Positions 32,389-44,573 of a DNA stretch of 64,000 bases are shown here, in pieces. The notes beneath the pieces were generated by a model. It saw only the letters and a list, made by a program, of their open reading frames with translations. It was not told the DNA's origin and did no database searches. A program made the translations under genes and the position numbers. How positions within the stretch are numbered: position 1 is the stretch's first letter; every line of letters starts with the position of its first letter. Location: positions 13,773,098 through 13,837,097 of the forward strand of contig CM070602.1 in the NCBI GenBank assembly GCA_036346395.1, written 5' to 3'. The stretch is from Hsuehochloa calcarea. Lineage: Eukaryota; Streptophyta; Magnoliopsida; Poales; Poaceae.

Positions 32389-34256
32389 ATGTCGTTTCGC
32401 AGCATAGTTCGTGATGTCAGGGATGGTTTCGGTAGCCTGTCGAGGCGGAGCTTCGACGTGACCCTCGCAGGCCTCTCTGGGCTCACGGGGCGTCACATGG
32501 GGAAATCCCAGAGCACAGTGCATGAACTCCGCGACGCGGATCTCATAATCCAGGAGAGCCGTTGGGCCAGCCTCCCTCCCGAGCTCCTCCGCGACGTGAT
32601 CCGGAGGCTGGAGGCTAGCGAGAGCACCTGGCCGTCGCGCAAGCATGTCGTGTCCTGCGCTGCCGTCTGTAGGGAGTGGAGGGAGATGTGCAAGGAGACT
32701 GTGCTGAGCCCAGAGTTTTGTGGGAAGCTTACCTTCCCGGTATCTCTAAAGCAGGTAAACCTCCAAATCCTCTAATGAAAGCAAACCCTGAACCGAATGC
32801 TGTTAAGAATTATATTTTGTACCTAGTGATGGTAACATCTGAGCTCGATAGATGCCTTGCTTATTCACATATCTCTCCTGTCTCTGACATTCGCCATAAC
32901 CGTTTGTTATTTTGACAGCCTGGCCCTCGAGATGGAATGATTCAGTGTTTCATAAAGCGAGATAAATCAAAGTCCACTTGTCTTCTCTACTTGAGCCTGA
33001 GCACCGGTATGTTATGTGCTTCTTTCACTTGTACAAGTAGATCTTTGCTGAATTCTGTCAAGTGTTAACATCATCATAAGAACTTATCTTTTGGTTAATA
33101 CCAGCTAGCATCAAGTCTCCATTTTGGTCCTTGATTTTGCCGCTGTGTTAGTAAATTGTAAAGTTTGCTTGTCCCCAAATATTGTTTTGCTATTGGATGA
33201 TTAAACGACTGGTACGTTTAATTTCACCGAATTGATAAGTTGGTTCCTTGCTGTTTTTTGTTGAACCAGCGGTACTTGTGGAGAATGGCAAGTTCCTCTT
33301 ATCTGCTAAAAGGATCAGCAAAACAACCTGCACGGAGTATGTTATTTCAATGGATGCTGACAACATCTCAAGATCAAGCAGCACCTATATTGGAAAGCTG
33401 AGGTAATTATTATGCATGTGGATGGTAAACCTTTTCGTTTGTCCTTATTTATTGACAGCATCTCAGGATCAATGGATGCTGACAACATCTTGTCATTTTC
33501 AGGTCAAATTTCCTTGGCACAGAGTTCATAATCTATGATACACAGCCCCCTTATAACGGGGCTGTAGTTCCTCCTGTTGGCCGGAGCAGCCGGAGATTCA
33601 ACTCCAAGAAAGTCTCTCCTAAGGTGCCATCTGGTAGTTACAAAACAGCTCAGGTGACGTATGAGCTGAATGTCCTCGGCACCAGGGGCCCTAGGCGGAT
33701 GCATTGCATCATGCACTCCATACCTGCCTCCTCAGTTGAGCCCGGTGGCATAGTCCCTGGACAGCCTGAGCAGATTGTGCCCCGAGCTTTAGAGGAGTCG
33801 TTTCGGAGCACCACCTCCTTCTCCAAGTCCTCCATCATGGAGCGGTCCCTGGATTTCAGTAGTTCCCGTGATTTCGGCAGTGCCCGCTTTTCTGACATTG
33901 CCGGAGGCACCATAAACGGCGACGAAGATGGACAAAATAAGGAGAGGTCACTAGTGCTTCGGAACAAGGCCCCAAGATGGCATGAACAGCTGCAGTGCTG
34001 GTGCCTCAACTTCCGTGGTCGTGTGACCATTGCCTCCGTGAAGAATTTCCAGCTGATTGCTGCGTCAAGCAACCAGCCTCCTGCAGGGGCTCCAACTCTG
34101 TCGGGACCTGCTCCATCGGAGCAGGACAAGATTATTCTACAGTTCGGTAAGGTAGCAAAAGATATGTTCACAATGGACTACCGCTATCCACTCTCAGCAT
34201 TCCAGGCATTTGCAATCTGTTTGAGTAGCTTTGACACGAAATTGGCCTGTGAATAA
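32389..34256 (+). CDS. Tubby-like F-box protein (TLP), four exons, intact
   Basis: 446-residue product. Exons: 32389-32754, 32919-33006, 33270-33402, 33503-34256 (TAA); all introns GT-AG and all junctions in frame. Residues about 55-105 form an F-box (SLPPELLRDVIRRLEASEST ... VCREWREMCKE), expected to bind a SKP1-type adaptor of an SCF ubiquitin ligase. From about residue 120 to the end is the tubby domain (CFIKRDKSKSTCLLYLSLST, FLLSAKRISKTTCTEYVIS, SNFLGTEFIIYDTQPP, KAPRWHEQLQCWCLNFRGRV) ending in the family signature FQAFAICLSSFDTKLACE. Plant TLPs bind PI(4,5)P2 at the plasma membrane through this domain and are linked to ABA and stress signalling. Between the tubby halves lies a Ser-rich variable insert (SFSKSSIMERSLDFSSS), common in plant members. 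A GAGC repeat directly precedes the ATG. Confidence 0.95.
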
Positions 34257-36003
34257 ATGGACAATTGAGTGTCACTGGAGGCAGAACTGAAAATGCAACG
34301 GAGAGAGAAAAGAAAAAAGAGATTGCGTGTTGCCCTAGGATTCTAGATCATGTTTGCATTTTGTTGCGTCATCCTGGTTGTAATTCTGCTTGTTTGCAGC
34401 CTGGAACTGGACTTCATAGCATGTATGTTTCACCAGCTCGCACCATGGTAGTGGCATTTGTGTAATGTACATGCGGTTCCGGACTTAACGTGAAAGGTTC
34501 CGTTCATGATCTTTTTTGAGCTTTGCATGGATACCGCGGTCTGGTAAAGAACGAAAAAGATAAAAGAAACTGTCAGTGTTTCTCTTGTTTTGTGCTTCTG
34601 AGTGGGGCACTGTTCTTTTACAACTGTTGTGCATAAGTGCTTGCATTATTCTGTAAGATGGGAATCATACTTGCATCCGGTGGTCCTGGATTTTCTCACA
34701 TTATGCTTTATGCTTATTTGAGTTGCATGTATCAATCGGTTCACTCAAAAGCTTGAGCTGACGAAGAAAGATGAACAATTCTCTTATATTTCAACAAACT
34801 ACTCCAGTTCTTACCCTTTTAATACGGTTGGTCACGCCCCTTTTGTATCATCATTGCGTCATTTGCAAATGTCCCCTTGCTTGGCGGGTTAAATACAGTG
34901 GTTTTGTCTAATAGGAGAATCATTGCACATGTATCTGCCTCTTTCTATCTCCTGAATAAAGTAGTGTGTTTCAATTCCTTTAGGTTGAGCCCTTTTCAGT
35001 GGGGAGGAAGTGGTTACATTTCTGTAGTGAACAATGAGTAGACCAGCTAGGAGAAGGAATAAAGTGGTGAAAGAAAAGAGTAGTGCACCTGGACCCATGA
35101 TGAGTGTGACTGGATGATATGAATATATTTTCTGGAGATGTATGTGACTCGAGCTGGAATGCACATACCTGGACAATGAAATGAATCCACCATCTTTCTT
35201 CCAAGAAACCCACTATTGTGGCTTGCTTGAAAGGCATCAGTGAGAGAAATAATTGAATATATGGTTCATGGTAATCATTCTGATGGAAACAGGAAGTTCT
35301 CGTGGCTCCCTGTACGGTGACAGTGTGCAGAACTGTCACGTTATCCTGTTGATGATTGATGCGTGCACCTTGGGCAGGGCAAGCGGCCACATCACTAGAT
35401 GGCAAAATGGCAATCAAATCAGGCGCTTGAGGGATTAAGCCTTTGACTGCGAGCATTACGTGGAGCTTACCGCTTCTTGATGTCCACTGCTGCAACTCAC
35501 GCTGGTCGTCCTGAGGAGAGATATTGATTGCATATTCAGATCAGGAAGATCGAGTAAAACCTCCCTTCCCTTCGAATGGGTAAAATCTCACTTCCCTCTA
35601 ATTCAGGTGGAGGAATTTCGATTGTGTTCTGTGCTTTTCGATCGAATCGTGGACAGCGTGATTGAACGACGCGGTGGAATCCCACTACGGGAAGCGGTAT
35701 GGATTCGTCATAGTACGAATAATGATGGTATAATCCATTCCTGCATAGCAGTTGTACTGTAATAACTGTTAGTACAGTAGTTCCTTGGACATTTGGGATC
35801 TAAAAACAAAAAAAGATGCTGGTGAATTTTGGAAGAGGAGTTGATTTCTTCTTACACTTTCTTGGTACAGTGCGTAACCTTCCTATAGATTGCCAATCGG
35901 GAAACGTGAGAAGCGACACGCCAGCATCTGCCAAATTTTTTTTTAAAAAAAATAGATTTCAATATCATCCCTTCAAATCATGTATTGGAAATAGAGGATA
36001 TCT
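34257..36003. other. TLP 3' UTR and intergenic DNA
   Basis: The first several hundred bases are probably the TLP 3' UTR. A minus-strand open frame at 34980-35495 (171 codons) has no conserved motif and no splice or promoter context. The region ends at the target site of the copia element. Confidence 0.4.
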
Positions 36004-36489
36004 TATTGGATTAATTTTCTATTACGTGGATGTTTAAATAAATATCAGCTATCTATTTTGGTCGGCTCAAATATATAAAGTGATCAAATAATATTATTAA
36101 GAGCCAGAGTACCAATTAAAGATAATATGGACTTGGATTTTAAATCTGTGTAGAGATCTAATTGGAATCTATCTATAATTATGGGTCGGGATATGATTAT
36201 AATAATAAAGGCTATAAATAAGGGTCAGGTCCTTTTACCAGGGTAACTCGTGCTATACCACATATCCCCATCTGTAGTTGGAATTTGTGGCTTACCTCTC
36301 GGTGGGAAAGACTAAATTCTAGGTAGACAGAACAACAGTTCATCTACTACTTCAGATCAATTCTTCATCGATCATGGCATCGTCATCAGGTATGCTTCCG
36401 TGTTTACATATTATTTGGGTGTTGCAATTAACCACATATACGATCCTGTTATTTTTTATCATCAAGTTTAGATCAGAATTAATCTAACA
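36004..36489 (+). repeat. 5' LTR of the 7-kb copia element
   Basis: 486 bp, ends ...AATCTAACA followed by the PBS. It differs from the 3' LTR by scattered substitutions and small indels, so insertion is not very recent. Confidence 0.9.
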
Positions 36490-36503
36490 ATTGGTATCAG
36501 AGC

Positions 36504-38007
36504 ATCGTATGTGTTTTGCAACCCATTTGGATTTTTTTGTGGCTTCGGTTGTAGATCGGTTTTTTTTCCTTCGGATATGTTCTTCCCGAAGCTTTGGTTC
36601 TGGTCTGTTCTCGCCTTCGGCTGCTGCAAGCCCATTCGCGTGTCCTCATGTTCATCCACCGAACGCCACGCCCGGCCTTCTGCCGCCTCTGCCCGCACGG
36701 CCGAGCGACCTCGGATTTCGCCCCCTCCCCCCCCCCCCCCGCGACCTCTGTGCTCCGCCTGCGCCGTGAGCCCTTTGGCCTCCTCTCACGGCCGCTAGCG
36801 CCACAAACGGCGCTTACTCTCGTCCCCACCGCCTCCGCGTCACCGCGCACCCCTGGGCTTCCGCCGGCCTCCGCATGCGCCGGGCGCCCTCAAGCCCACC
36901 GATTTCCGCATGCGTCGAGCGCCCTTTTGGATCTGCGCCACCTCCCTGAGTGCGCCTTTGCACTTCTGCCAACTCTGTGCCTCGCCAAGTGCCCTCGGGA
37001 GTCCCGCGCTGCCTCATCGGGCGCCCTCTAGATTTCTACGCTGCTGCCCTTCGGGATTCCGCCGCCTTCGTACAAGCGCCGAGTGCCACTCGCCCTCCGG
37101 CCTTCAATGCTTTTCGCATTTGGTGAGTTCATCCGCTGCCTTCGGCATCAAGTTTCTGCCACCACAGCGTGCGCCGAGCGTCATCTGTTTTTCCGACCTC
37201 GCATCCGGTTTCGCCCACCACGCCGCTTTGCGCCTCGACTTCGCATGCTTCCAGCATGCGCCGCACGCCCTTCGACTGTTGTCACCGGCGTTGCTCGCCA
37301 TTGCCTACCTCCTTGCACCGCCGCTCAGGTAACAAGAAGAAGATAGGTTTAAGCTTCAGTTTAGCCCGTATGTTGGTTCTGGTTTTACCAATTAAATGCT
37401 AGATAGGTTATGTTCTCTAGATGTGCAATTTTTTTATATGATCAGTCCACTGCAAATTTGTTTGCCTTGTAAATTGATTATGTTATGTGATTAGCAATAA
37501 TCATTTGCGCATCATGAGGATTATATTATACCTTGCGGTATAAATTGTGGAATCTCAGGATATATCATCTTTTGATGAATGAGTGGATTGATTCATAATT
37601 TGGCCGACTAGTGTTCTGCATAGATTAATTGAAGTTCTATGTTGCCAAAGCAACATATGTTATGTAGGTTAATTTATTTAGAACACCTAGATTTTTTTGT
37701 ATGTATAATTCATGCATCTATTGACCGGCCCAAAGGAAAGTCAATATTTGGCCAAATTATATATGCAACTGTGGCAACAAATATGTAACCGTCATCAAGT
37801 TTCCATGTGAACAATAAGTCTGACAAAGTAAGACATATTGTTTGACAGGATTTACTATTAGTATTTGGTTGCAACATCAAGGTTACCACTCGCAAGTTAA
37901 TATTTTTGTCCAAATACTAAATATTAATATAGCGCTAGGTATCTTGTGTGATGGAATATACCAAATTCTGAATCAAATCCTTAAGTTTGTTCATGTCCTA
38001 ATATGAG
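36504..38007 (+). other. Long leader of the copia element with a GC-rich insert
   Basis: 1.5 kb between PBS and gag. 36620-37330 is strongly GC-rich (Pro/Arg/Ala in every frame, including a C-run at 36728-36739), whereas the rest of the element is AT-rich. No domain was recognised. It may be a captured host fragment or simply an unusual leader. Confidence 0.5.
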
Positions 38008-38886
38008 CATTTTCTTTTATTTCAACTGCAAAATCCTGCTTCCAATATTTCTACTAGCATCAATTCTATTCCTATGCTTACTGGTGCAAACTTTAAAGAG
38101 TGGAAAGAGAATATTTTGGTCGTTCTTGGGGTAATGGATCTAGACCTTACACTTTGTATGGAACAACCCGCTGCTCTTGTGGCTAACAGCTCCATTGAGG
38201 AAAGAGGGAGTCTGAGAAGTGGGATCGTTCAAATCGCATGAGTATTATGATCATGAGGTGTGATATTCCGGAAGTTTTTCGGGATAGCACATCAAAATAG
38301 GCCACCACAGCTAAGGGTTTCCTTGGTAGTCTTGAGCAAAGGTTTGTCAAAAACGAAAAGGTTGAAACAAGTACGCTTTTGGCAACCAAAACATATATTA
38401 ATGAAGTATAAAGGTAAAGGAAACATTACGGAGTACATTATGAAAATGTCTCATCTTGCTTCAAAATTAAAGGCACTCAAGTTAGAGCTATCTGAGGATT
38501 TTCTCGTGTATTTAATTTTGATATCCCTTCCTACACACTTTAATCAGTTTAAGGTGAGCTATAACTGTCAAAAGGATAAATGGTCCCTTAATGAGCTCAT
38601 CTCCTATTGTGTGCAAGAGGAGAATAGATGGAAACAAGATAGAACAAAAAGTGCTCATTTGGCTGTGACCCCTAAAGTCAAGAATAACAAGAGGAAGAGC
38701 AAAGAAGCTGCAAGTGCGCCATCCATAAAGAAGAAACAAGGACCTGAATTGGCTTGTTTCTTTTGTAAGAAGGATAGTCACATAAAGAAGGATTGTACCA
38801 AATATCATAGTTGGCGTGCTAAGAAAGGTACAATTCTTGCTATGGTTAGCTCTGAGGTTAACTTAACTTCTATACCTGAACACACT
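38008..38886 (+). pseudogene. gag of the 7-kb copia element
   Basis: The gag start is readable as NISTSINSIPMLTGANFKEW (UBN2-type N-terminus) up to about 38210, where the frame is lost. It resumes in the frame covering 38260-38886 with KGKGNITEYIMKMSHLASKL, LPTHFNQFKVSYN and a CCHC zinc knuckle CFFCKKDSHIKKDC. A stop at 38887-38889 separates it from the protease. Confidence 0.8.
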
Positions 38887-38889
38887 TAG

Positions 38890-39310
38890 TGATTAGACTC
38901 CGGTGCAACATCTAACATCAGTGTGTCCATGCAAGGTTGCCTGAACTGCCGAAAGCCAAGTGATGCTGAAAGATTCATCTATGTGGGTGATGGCAAGAAG
39001 GTGGAAGTTGAGGCTATAGGCACATTTAGGTTGTTGTTAAAGATAGGATACTATTTGGATTTGAAAGAGACTTATATTGTACCGTCTTTTAGGCGGAATT
39101 TGGTTTCTATTTCTGTATTGGACAAATCAAGTTATAATTGTTCTTTTGGAAATGGTTTATTTAGTCTTTTTTAGAATTCCAATAAAGTTGGTACTGGTTC
39201 TTTAATTTGGCATGACAACCTATGTTTGCTTGATACTATTGCCCCATATAATGAAGTCCTGCATACGTTTTCTCGTGGCATAAAGTGGAAATTTACTAAT
39301 GAGAAATAAA
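38890..39310 (+). pseudogene. Protease region of the 7-kb copia element
   Basis: In the frame after the gag stop, LDSGATSNISVSMQGC carries the catalytic D-S-G-A of copia proteases, followed by IYVGDGKKVEVEAIGTFRLL and FRRNLVSISVLDKSSYNC. A stop at 39172-39174 and another at 39307-39309 break the polyprotein. Confidence 0.8.
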
Positions 39311-40210
39311 GTTCCTTGTAGCATAAGCGTTTAGGTCATATCTCCATGCAGAGAATTAAGAGGCTTGTGTTAGAAGAAATATTAGATCCACTGGATTTCA
39401 TAGATTTCAGCATTTGTGTTAATTGTATTAAAGGGAAACAACCAAACATGAGGAAGTTAAGTGCTAATCGAGTTTCAAATGTCTTAGAACTGATACATAC
39501 ATATATCTGTGGCTCATTCCCTACGTCTTCTTGGAATGGCCAAAGGTATTTTATCACGTTTATAGACGACTTCTCGCGATATAGTTATATTTATCTTATT
39601 CATGAGAAGTCACAGTCCCTGGATGTGTTCAAAAAATTTAAGGCTGAGGTGGAAAACCAACTTGGCAAAAGAATTAAGGCCGTTCGATCTGAATGCGGTG
39701 GAGAATACTATGGTAGAAATGACGGATCATGTGAACAACATCCAGGACCTTTTGCTAAATTCATAGAGGAATACGGGATCATCCCTCAGTATACGATGGC
39801 AAGTTCTTCTAGCATGAACGGTGTTACTGAGAGACGAAACATGACTCTTAAGGATATGGTGAGGAGTATGATTAGTCATTCTACCTTACCAGAGTCTCTC
39901 TGGGGAGAAGCATTGAAAACTGCAGCTTATTTACTCAACAGAGTACCAACTAAGGCCACTAACAAAACCCCTTACGAGCAATGGATAAGCAAAAAGTCTA
40001 GCATCAGGCATGTACGTACATGGGGATGTCCATCTGAGGCAAGGTCGTACAGGCCTAATGAGAGAAAATTGGACTCAAGAACCGTTAGTAGCTATTTTGT
40101 TGGTTATTCTGAAAGATTTAGGGGTTACAAATTCTATGATCCCACTACTAAGACAATTTTCGAAACGGAAAATGCTCGATTCTTTGATGATGTTGAGTTT
40201 GAAGGGGGGA
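39311..40210 (+). pseudogene. Integrase of the 7-kb copia element
   Basis: GAG-pre-integrase (LGHISMQRIKRLVLEEILD with a C-x2-C tail CVNCIKGKQ) and integrase core are open from 39346 to beyond 40200. The first catalytic Asp lies in FITFIDDFSRYSYIYLI. The second position, normally Asp in RSDRGGEY, reads RSECGGEYYG, an Asp to Glu change. The Glu of NGVTERRN is kept. The C-terminal part (YFVGYSERFRGYKFYDP) is normal. The enzyme is probably inactive. Confidence 0.85.
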
Positions 40211-41300
40211 TATGGTTAGGAATATTAATTTTGAAGAAGTTTCTGAAGGGGATTTATTTCCTCTTCTTTTGGTTATTCCCAATAATGACTGGGATCAAGT
40301 TATTTTACCTGGTATTATTGAGGAAAATACAATTCAAAACAACATCCATGGGGTTCATCCACAAAATGATGTTCCAACAGAAGAACAAACTCATCAACCT
40401 CAAAAACCAGTGCCATTAAGGAGATCCACTAGAGAAAGAAGAAGTGCAATCTCTAATAATTACATTATCTTTCTTCAGGAGAATGAGGCTTGTAGTGAAA
40501 TTTTGGGAGAAGATCCTATCAATCTCCAAAAGGCCCTACAAAGTCCAAATTATGTTAATTGGATCAATGCCATGAATGAAGAGTTAAAATCCATGAAAGA
40601 CAATGACGTTTGGGATCTTGTCCCATTGCTAGGAAGAAAGAAACTCATTGGTTGCAAATGGATATTTAAGACCAAACGGGATTCAAAAGGCAATGTGGAA
40701 AGATATAAGGCTCGTCTTGTTGCAAAATGATATACTCAAAAGGAAGGCATAGACTATAAAGAAACTTTCTCTCCAATTTCTTCGAAAGACTCTTTCAGGG
40801 TCATTATGGCACTTGTGGCATATTTTGATCTTGAGCTTCATCAGATGGATGTAAAAACAGTGCTTCTTAATGGAAACATTAATGAAACGATTTATATAGA
40901 GCAGCCAGAAAACTTTACGGTCGGTGACCCGAAGCAAATGGTATGCAAATTAAAGAAATCCATCTATGGACTTAAACAGGCTTCCCAGCAATGGTACCAC
41001 AAATTTCATGAAGTTATTATCACGTTTGGTTTTGAGGTAAATACAGTTGAGAATTGTGTGTATCATAAATTCAGTGGGAGTAAGTTCATATTTTTTTGTT
41101 ATGTATGTTGATGACATATTGCTTGCTTTTAACGATATAGGTATGTTGCTTGAAACCAAGAGATTTCTCGCTAAAAATTTCGAGATGAAAGATCTTGGTG
41201 ATGCGTCTTTTGTATTAGGAATTCAAATATACCGAGATCGCTCACAAGGTATACTTGGATTATCACAAAAGAACTATATCGATAAGGTATTGTAAATATT
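40211..41300 (+). pseudogene. Reverse transcriptase of the 7-kb copia element
   Basis: Typical copia RT: WINAMNEELKSMKDNDVWDL, GCKWIFKTKRDSKGNVERYK, ARLVAK then a stop at 40728-40730, then ETFSPISSKDSFRVIMALVA, LHQMDVKTVLLNGNINETIY and KKSIYGLKQASQQWYHKF. A one-base gain in the T run at about 41090 shifts the frame just before the catalytic YVDDILLA, which is intact in the next frame (about 41101-41124). Confidence 0.88.
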
Positions 41301-42060
41301 TGGCATGCGAATCAGAAACCTTTAGATACCCACATGGCCAAAGGTGAAAAATTTAGTCTTAGTCAATATCCTAAGAATGATTTTGAGACTAAAAAAATGC
41401 AGAACATCCCCTATTCATCTTTGATAAGGAGCTTGATGTATGCTCAAGTTTGCACTAGACCAGACATAGCATATATTATTCGAATGCTAAGCAGGTATTT
41501 AAGCAATCCAGGATTGGATCATTGGGTCGCAGCAAAGCGGGTGTTACGGCATTTGCAGAAGACGAAGGATTTCATGTTCACATATAGGAAATCAGATCAG
41601 TTGGAGATCATTGGGTATTCTGATTCTGATTTTGCTGGTTGCCAAGATACTCGTAAATCCACTTCAGGTTATATTTATTTACTTGGTGGAGGTGCGGTTT
41701 CTTGGAAAAGGCTAAGCAGTCACTCGTTGCCCCGTTCACAATGTCAGCTGAGTATGTTGTTTGCTATGAGGCTTCAAATCATGGGATATGTTGCAGAACT
41801 TTGTCATAGGGCTGCGAATTTTGGATCAGGTCGATAGACCACTAAAGTTGTATTGTGACAACAAGTCTGTAGTTATGTATTCTAATAACAACAGGAGCTC
41901 GTCAAAGTTTAAGCATATAGACATCAAGTTCCTAGTTGTGAAAAAAGAATTCAGAGTGGTAAATTGACAATTGAGCATATAGGTACAGACTCTATGATTA
42001 CGGATCCGTTCACTAAAGGCTTGACACCTAAAGTGTTCCATGAGCTTATTGCTCATATGA
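41301..42060 (+). pseudogene. RNase H end of copia pol
   Basis: After a stop at 41293-41295 the frame 41334-41750 reads PYSSLIRSLMYAQVCTRPDI, WVAAKRVLRHLQKTKDFMFT and IIGYSDSDFAGCQDTRKSTS, the RNase H start with its catalytic Asp residues. The frame then breaks near 41715. The remaining motifs (LYCDNKSVV, FKHIDIKF, H-x-KF end) are readable to about 42060 in other frames. Confidence 0.8.
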
Positions 42061-42521
42061 GTGTGGTTTCACCTGAGTAATTTAGTTCCAGTGGGAGTTT
42101 GTAATTTCTTTTATGCTCATATGTCAATACCAGTTTGGTATGAAAACCTTCAGTTGTATTCTCTAGAGAAATAAAGTTTATGTTCTTTTACTCTGAATTC
42201 AAATCATCTCATTTGGTTTTGAGAAGATGTTTTGATCTCATAAGGTATAAAGTTGGACCAGTTGGAAATAGACATGTTATGATCACGTATCATGTAATTT
42301 CCATGCTACACATCCATATTTGATACATGTCGTTCTTTTATGTTGACGTATGTGACCATTGATTGGTTGAGTTACACTTTAAAGTGACAAAGACCACTTT
42401 GATCCTATGTTGATATAATTGATGGACCGGATTGTTTTAAAAGATACTAATGATATAGATAGCATTTTTGGAGCTCATAAAGTTTTTGATATATATTTAC
42501 TCATTTGTCTAAGTGGGAGAT

Positions 42522-43001
42522 TATTGGATTAATTTCCTATTATGTGGACCTACATGAGTTTAAATAAATATCAGCTATCTATTTTGGTTGACTCAAATAT
42601 ATAAACTGATAAAATAATATTAGTAAGAGCCAGAGTACCCATTAAGGATAATATGGACTTGGATTTTAAATCCGTGTAGAGATCTAATTGGAATCTATCT
42701 CTAATTACGGGACGAGATAGAATTCTAATACTAAAGGCTATAAATAAAGGTCAGATCCTCTCACTAGGGTAACTCATGCCATACCACCTATCCCCATCTG
42801 TAGTTAGAATTTGTGGCTTACCTCTTGGTGGGAAACACTAAATCCTAGGTAGACATAACAAGAGTCCATCTACTACTTCAGATCAATTCCTCATCGATCA
42901 TGGCATCGTCATCAAGTACAAATTATTTGGGTGTTGTAATTAACCACATATGCGATTATGTTATTTTTTATCATCAAGTTTAGATCAGAATTAATCTAAT
43001 A
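42522..43001 (+). repeat. 3' LTR of the 7-kb copia element
   Basis: 480-bp match to 36004-36489, preceded by the purine tract. Confidence 0.9.
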
Positions 43002-43006
43002 TATCC

Positions 43007-44015
43007 TAGTTTCATTACGAGACCAACACAATTAACAGGTTGGACATCACGGAAAGACAATAGAAGATAAGATAAAGGAAACGCTTCAACCCGACGTCTG
43101 AGCGAAATGGAGCTCCGGACGTAGGCGAGGTTCGTTTTCATCCACACGACCACATTTAACCAACTCCACTCACATATCCGTCCTCCAGCTATCTCCGCTA
43201 CTCCTTATCCATTTGCTTGTTTCTTTCGCTTGTTGTTTTACGTCGCTTCGCTTTCTATTGCTTCATGTCTCCATTACGTTGAGAGCTCTAACTCGCCGTG
43301 AGCGACGCCGATGTCTTCTCTCAGTTCACAAGTGGCTCTGCCTCCTCTGAGCTTCCAGGTGGGCGTCGGCTCTGCCTTGTCCGAGCACCAATGAGAGGGC
43401 AATGGGCGGCACTCGGCTATGGCACCCACTGTCCTCTCCATATGTTATGACACTATCCTATAGTCCAAGGTTGATCAAGCGTACCGACACCATATTTGAG
43501 GCCAAGCCCGATTTAGTCGAGTTTTTGTTGCAGTAATTTGTTTTATTGTTGTGACATGTTTTTTGAAATATTGCAACTATTATTTTCAAATGTTGTCATG
43601 TTATAACATCATTTTTTTGTGTGCATCCTCTTCCTCCGGTAGATTGGGCGCTATCATTTCCTGAATTGTTGTAACACATTTTTTCAGTTTGTTTCACGAA
43701 GTATTTTTTTTGTTGCAACTTGTCTATCAGATGTTGAGTTACAGTTCATTTTTTGTTGTTGCAATTGGGTTTTTTAATTGTTGCACCGGATTTTTATTTT
43801 TGTTACAGTAGAGATGTCTATTTGTTGCACCGAGAAGTCCATACTCGTTGCATCAAGTTGAAGATTTATTGCAGGATTACTAAATAACTGATACATCTCA
43901 CTGATTTTTTAGACCCAATTGAATAACTAAGATCGAATACTTCAAATTAGATCAAATGATTAAAGAGCGTACGATGAGAATCAGACGCTAGTAGTTCCTG
44001 AGATAAACGGCAGTC
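43007..44015. other. Intergenic DNA with TTGTTGCA-rich stretch
   Basis: 43530-43870 is T-rich with repeated TTGTTGCA/ATTGCAAC words spaced irregularly, a composition seen in some non-autonomous grass transposons. No terminal repeats or target duplication could be fixed, so no element is called. No gene seen. Confidence 0.3.
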
Positions 44016-44018
44016 TTA

Positions 44019-44570
44019 GGGTGCGTTTGGTTGGTGGGATGAGGTTAAATGGGATAGGATGGTATAGGTAGGATGTGATCGTCCTGGGTAAGATGATACA
44101 AGTATGGTGTTTGATTAGTGGGATATGATGATACATGATTTTGTTTGGTTGGTGGAATAGGATGGTTCTAGATGGTTCAAGATGGTGTTTGGTTGGTGGG
44201 ATATGATGGTCCACATGATTTTTTTGGTATTAAAATATACCAAGAGTGGTCTTGTTTTGTTAATTAAATAACAAGGAACACAACGGTTCAATCGAATCGC
44301 AAATCGGATACTCGGTTTATGAAATATGATCATTTAAAGCTCGTAAATCAAGCCGCCACGTCACCAAGCGCCTTGGAATTCGAGTGAACGGTGTGGTTCG
44401 GGATTTTTTCCCCGAATGAGATGATACAGCATAAATATAGAATATTCTTTTTTCTTGAACCATCTCATCCCGAATGGTTTGGTTCTATTCAACCAACTAA
44501 ACACCTAAACGAACACTTTTCTCGTACCGAATGGTTCACGATCACTCCATTCAACGAACCAAACACACCC
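44019..44570. mobile_element. Tourist-like (PIF/Harbinger) MITE
   Basis: 552 bp. The left end GGGTGCGTTTGGTT and the right end, reading inward, GGGTGTGTTTGGTT, are flanked by the 3-bp duplication TTA (44016-44018 and 44571-44573). This is the hallmark of PIF/Harbinger-derived Tourist elements. GTTTGGTTGGTGG recurs several times inside the left half. No coding capacity. Confidence 0.8.
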
Positions 44571-44573
44571 TTA

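Larger units (their letters stand above)
36004..43001 (+). mobile_element. Ty1-copia LTR retrotransposon, about 7 kb, decayed
   Basis: LTRs at 36004-36489 and 42522-43001 share their length (486 and 480 bp) and most sequence, with inverted ends TATTGGATTAAT and ATTAATCTAA(C/T)A. Flanks read TATCT (35999-36003) and TATCC (43002-43006), a target duplication with one change. The PBS TGGTATCAGAGC (36492-36503) fits tRNA-iMet, and the purine tract AAGTGGGAGAT precedes the 3' LTR at 42511-42521. Gag, protease, integrase, RT and RNase H are all traceable in copia order, but interrupted by stops and frameshifts. Each LTR has a CTATAAATAA TATA candidate (36212-36221 and 42740-42749). Confidence 0.92.

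Noticed and set aside
34980..35495. 171-codon minus-strand open frame
   Set aside because: No conserved motif, a His/Ser-rich composition and no promoter or splice context; probably chance in the TLP downstream region.
43530..43870. TTGTTGCA-rich block as a Helitron or MULE
   Set aside because: No 5' TC or 3' hairpin-CTRR end and no inverted repeats with target duplication could be located.
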